The notes beneath the pieces were generated by a model. The model was given only the letters and a program-made list of their open reading frames with translations, had not been told where the DNA came from and ran no database searches. From the NCBI GenBank assembly GCA_029961685.1, contig JARWKL010000010.1, positions 7,833,931 through 7,897,930 on the forward strand: a stretch of DNA of 64,000 bases, given 5' to 3'. Every line of letters begins with the position of its first letter. Positions within the stretch are counted from its first letter, which is position 1. Source of the DNA: Aristolochia californica. Taxonomy: Eukaryota > Streptophyta > Magnoliopsida > Piperales > Aristolochiaceae. The translations under genes and the position numbers were made by a program. Below, piece by piece: positions 63,841-64,000 of the stretch.

Positions 63841-64000
63841 ATTCAGGCACTATCTTTCAATTTCATCTTTCTATATATGTGGGTAACGATAAGGACGCAC
63901 CACCACTGGATCAGTTCCCAACTTCAAACGAATGCGGTGATCACAATGATGCACTGGTGGTAGACCAATAGGGTCATTAAATAAATCCGCAAATGCTGTA
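63841..64000 (-). pseudogene. Pol region between protease and RT (G4), cut by window end
   Basis: Minus-strand codons match the [24 protein letters not shown] linker seen in G1 at 3613-3882, after a stop near 63850. The rest lies outside. Confidence 0.65.

Larger units (their letters stand above)
60809..64000 (-). mobile_element. Chromovirus-type gypsy G4, continues past the window
   Basis: 3' LTR 60809-61204, integrase with chromodomain-like end, RNase H and RT, running on to the window end. It adjoins G3 at its RNase H, as if inserted there. Confidence 0.85.

Overview
This 64 kb window is plant nuclear DNA, angiosperm by its element content. It is built almost entirely from transposable elements: Ty1/copia and Ty3/gypsy LTR retrotransposons, LTR elements with no visible coding capacity, miniature TRIM elements and the 3' end of a PIF/Harbinger transposase. 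Reading frames in the retroelements are broken by stops and frameshifts. I see no intact host gene, rRNA, tRNA or CRISPR array. Many element boundaries can be placed because TG...CA LTR ends, tRNA-Met-type primer sites (TGGTATCAGAGC-like), purine tracts and 5-bp target duplications (TSDs) are still readable.

Layout. 1-698: Harbinger transposase C-terminus. 1300-6326: minus-strand gypsy (G1) with its 5' LTR. 7230-16492: three copia units in tandem, sharing LTRs. 16903-19758: non-coding LTR element E1. 20728-23411: E2. 23878-28620: a copia gag/protease remnant split by E3 (24452-27952); the E3 LTRs carry a solo LTR holding a TRIM, and a second TRIM. 28716-29296: isolated LTR with a duplicated edge. 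30227-33445: E4, with a 58-bp minisatellite and a solo LTR. 34762-35135: solo LTR. 35706-36506: LTR plus copia remnant. 36512-41423: E5 (TSD ACCAC), whose right LTR has taken in a solo LTR (TSD TACCC) and a gypsy fragment. 41627-56630: SIRE-like copia on the minus strand, whose LTR is split by a full copia (C4, 42578-51999, TSD ATGTC). 56631-64000: minus-strand chromovirus-type gypsy copies (G3, G4) with a plus-strand gypsy fragment (G5) inside G3.

The most unusual object is 45095-48085, nested inside C4. Between a TRIM-type LTR with primer site on one side and a gypsy pol end with LTR on the other lie fragments that read as three unrelated cellular genes, all on the minus strand: an Hsp70/Hsp110-like chaperone, a poly(A)-binding protein RRM and a GH3 beta-glucosidase. 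This looks like multi-gene transduction by a retroelement, comparable in kind to maize Bs1.

Other points: unit 2 of the tandem copia array and gypsy G4 have lost an active-site Asp of reverse transcriptase. A Transposase_32-like ORF lies downstream of pol in the SIRE-like element. A shared TATA-containing LTR module links the coding copia family to several non-coding elements.
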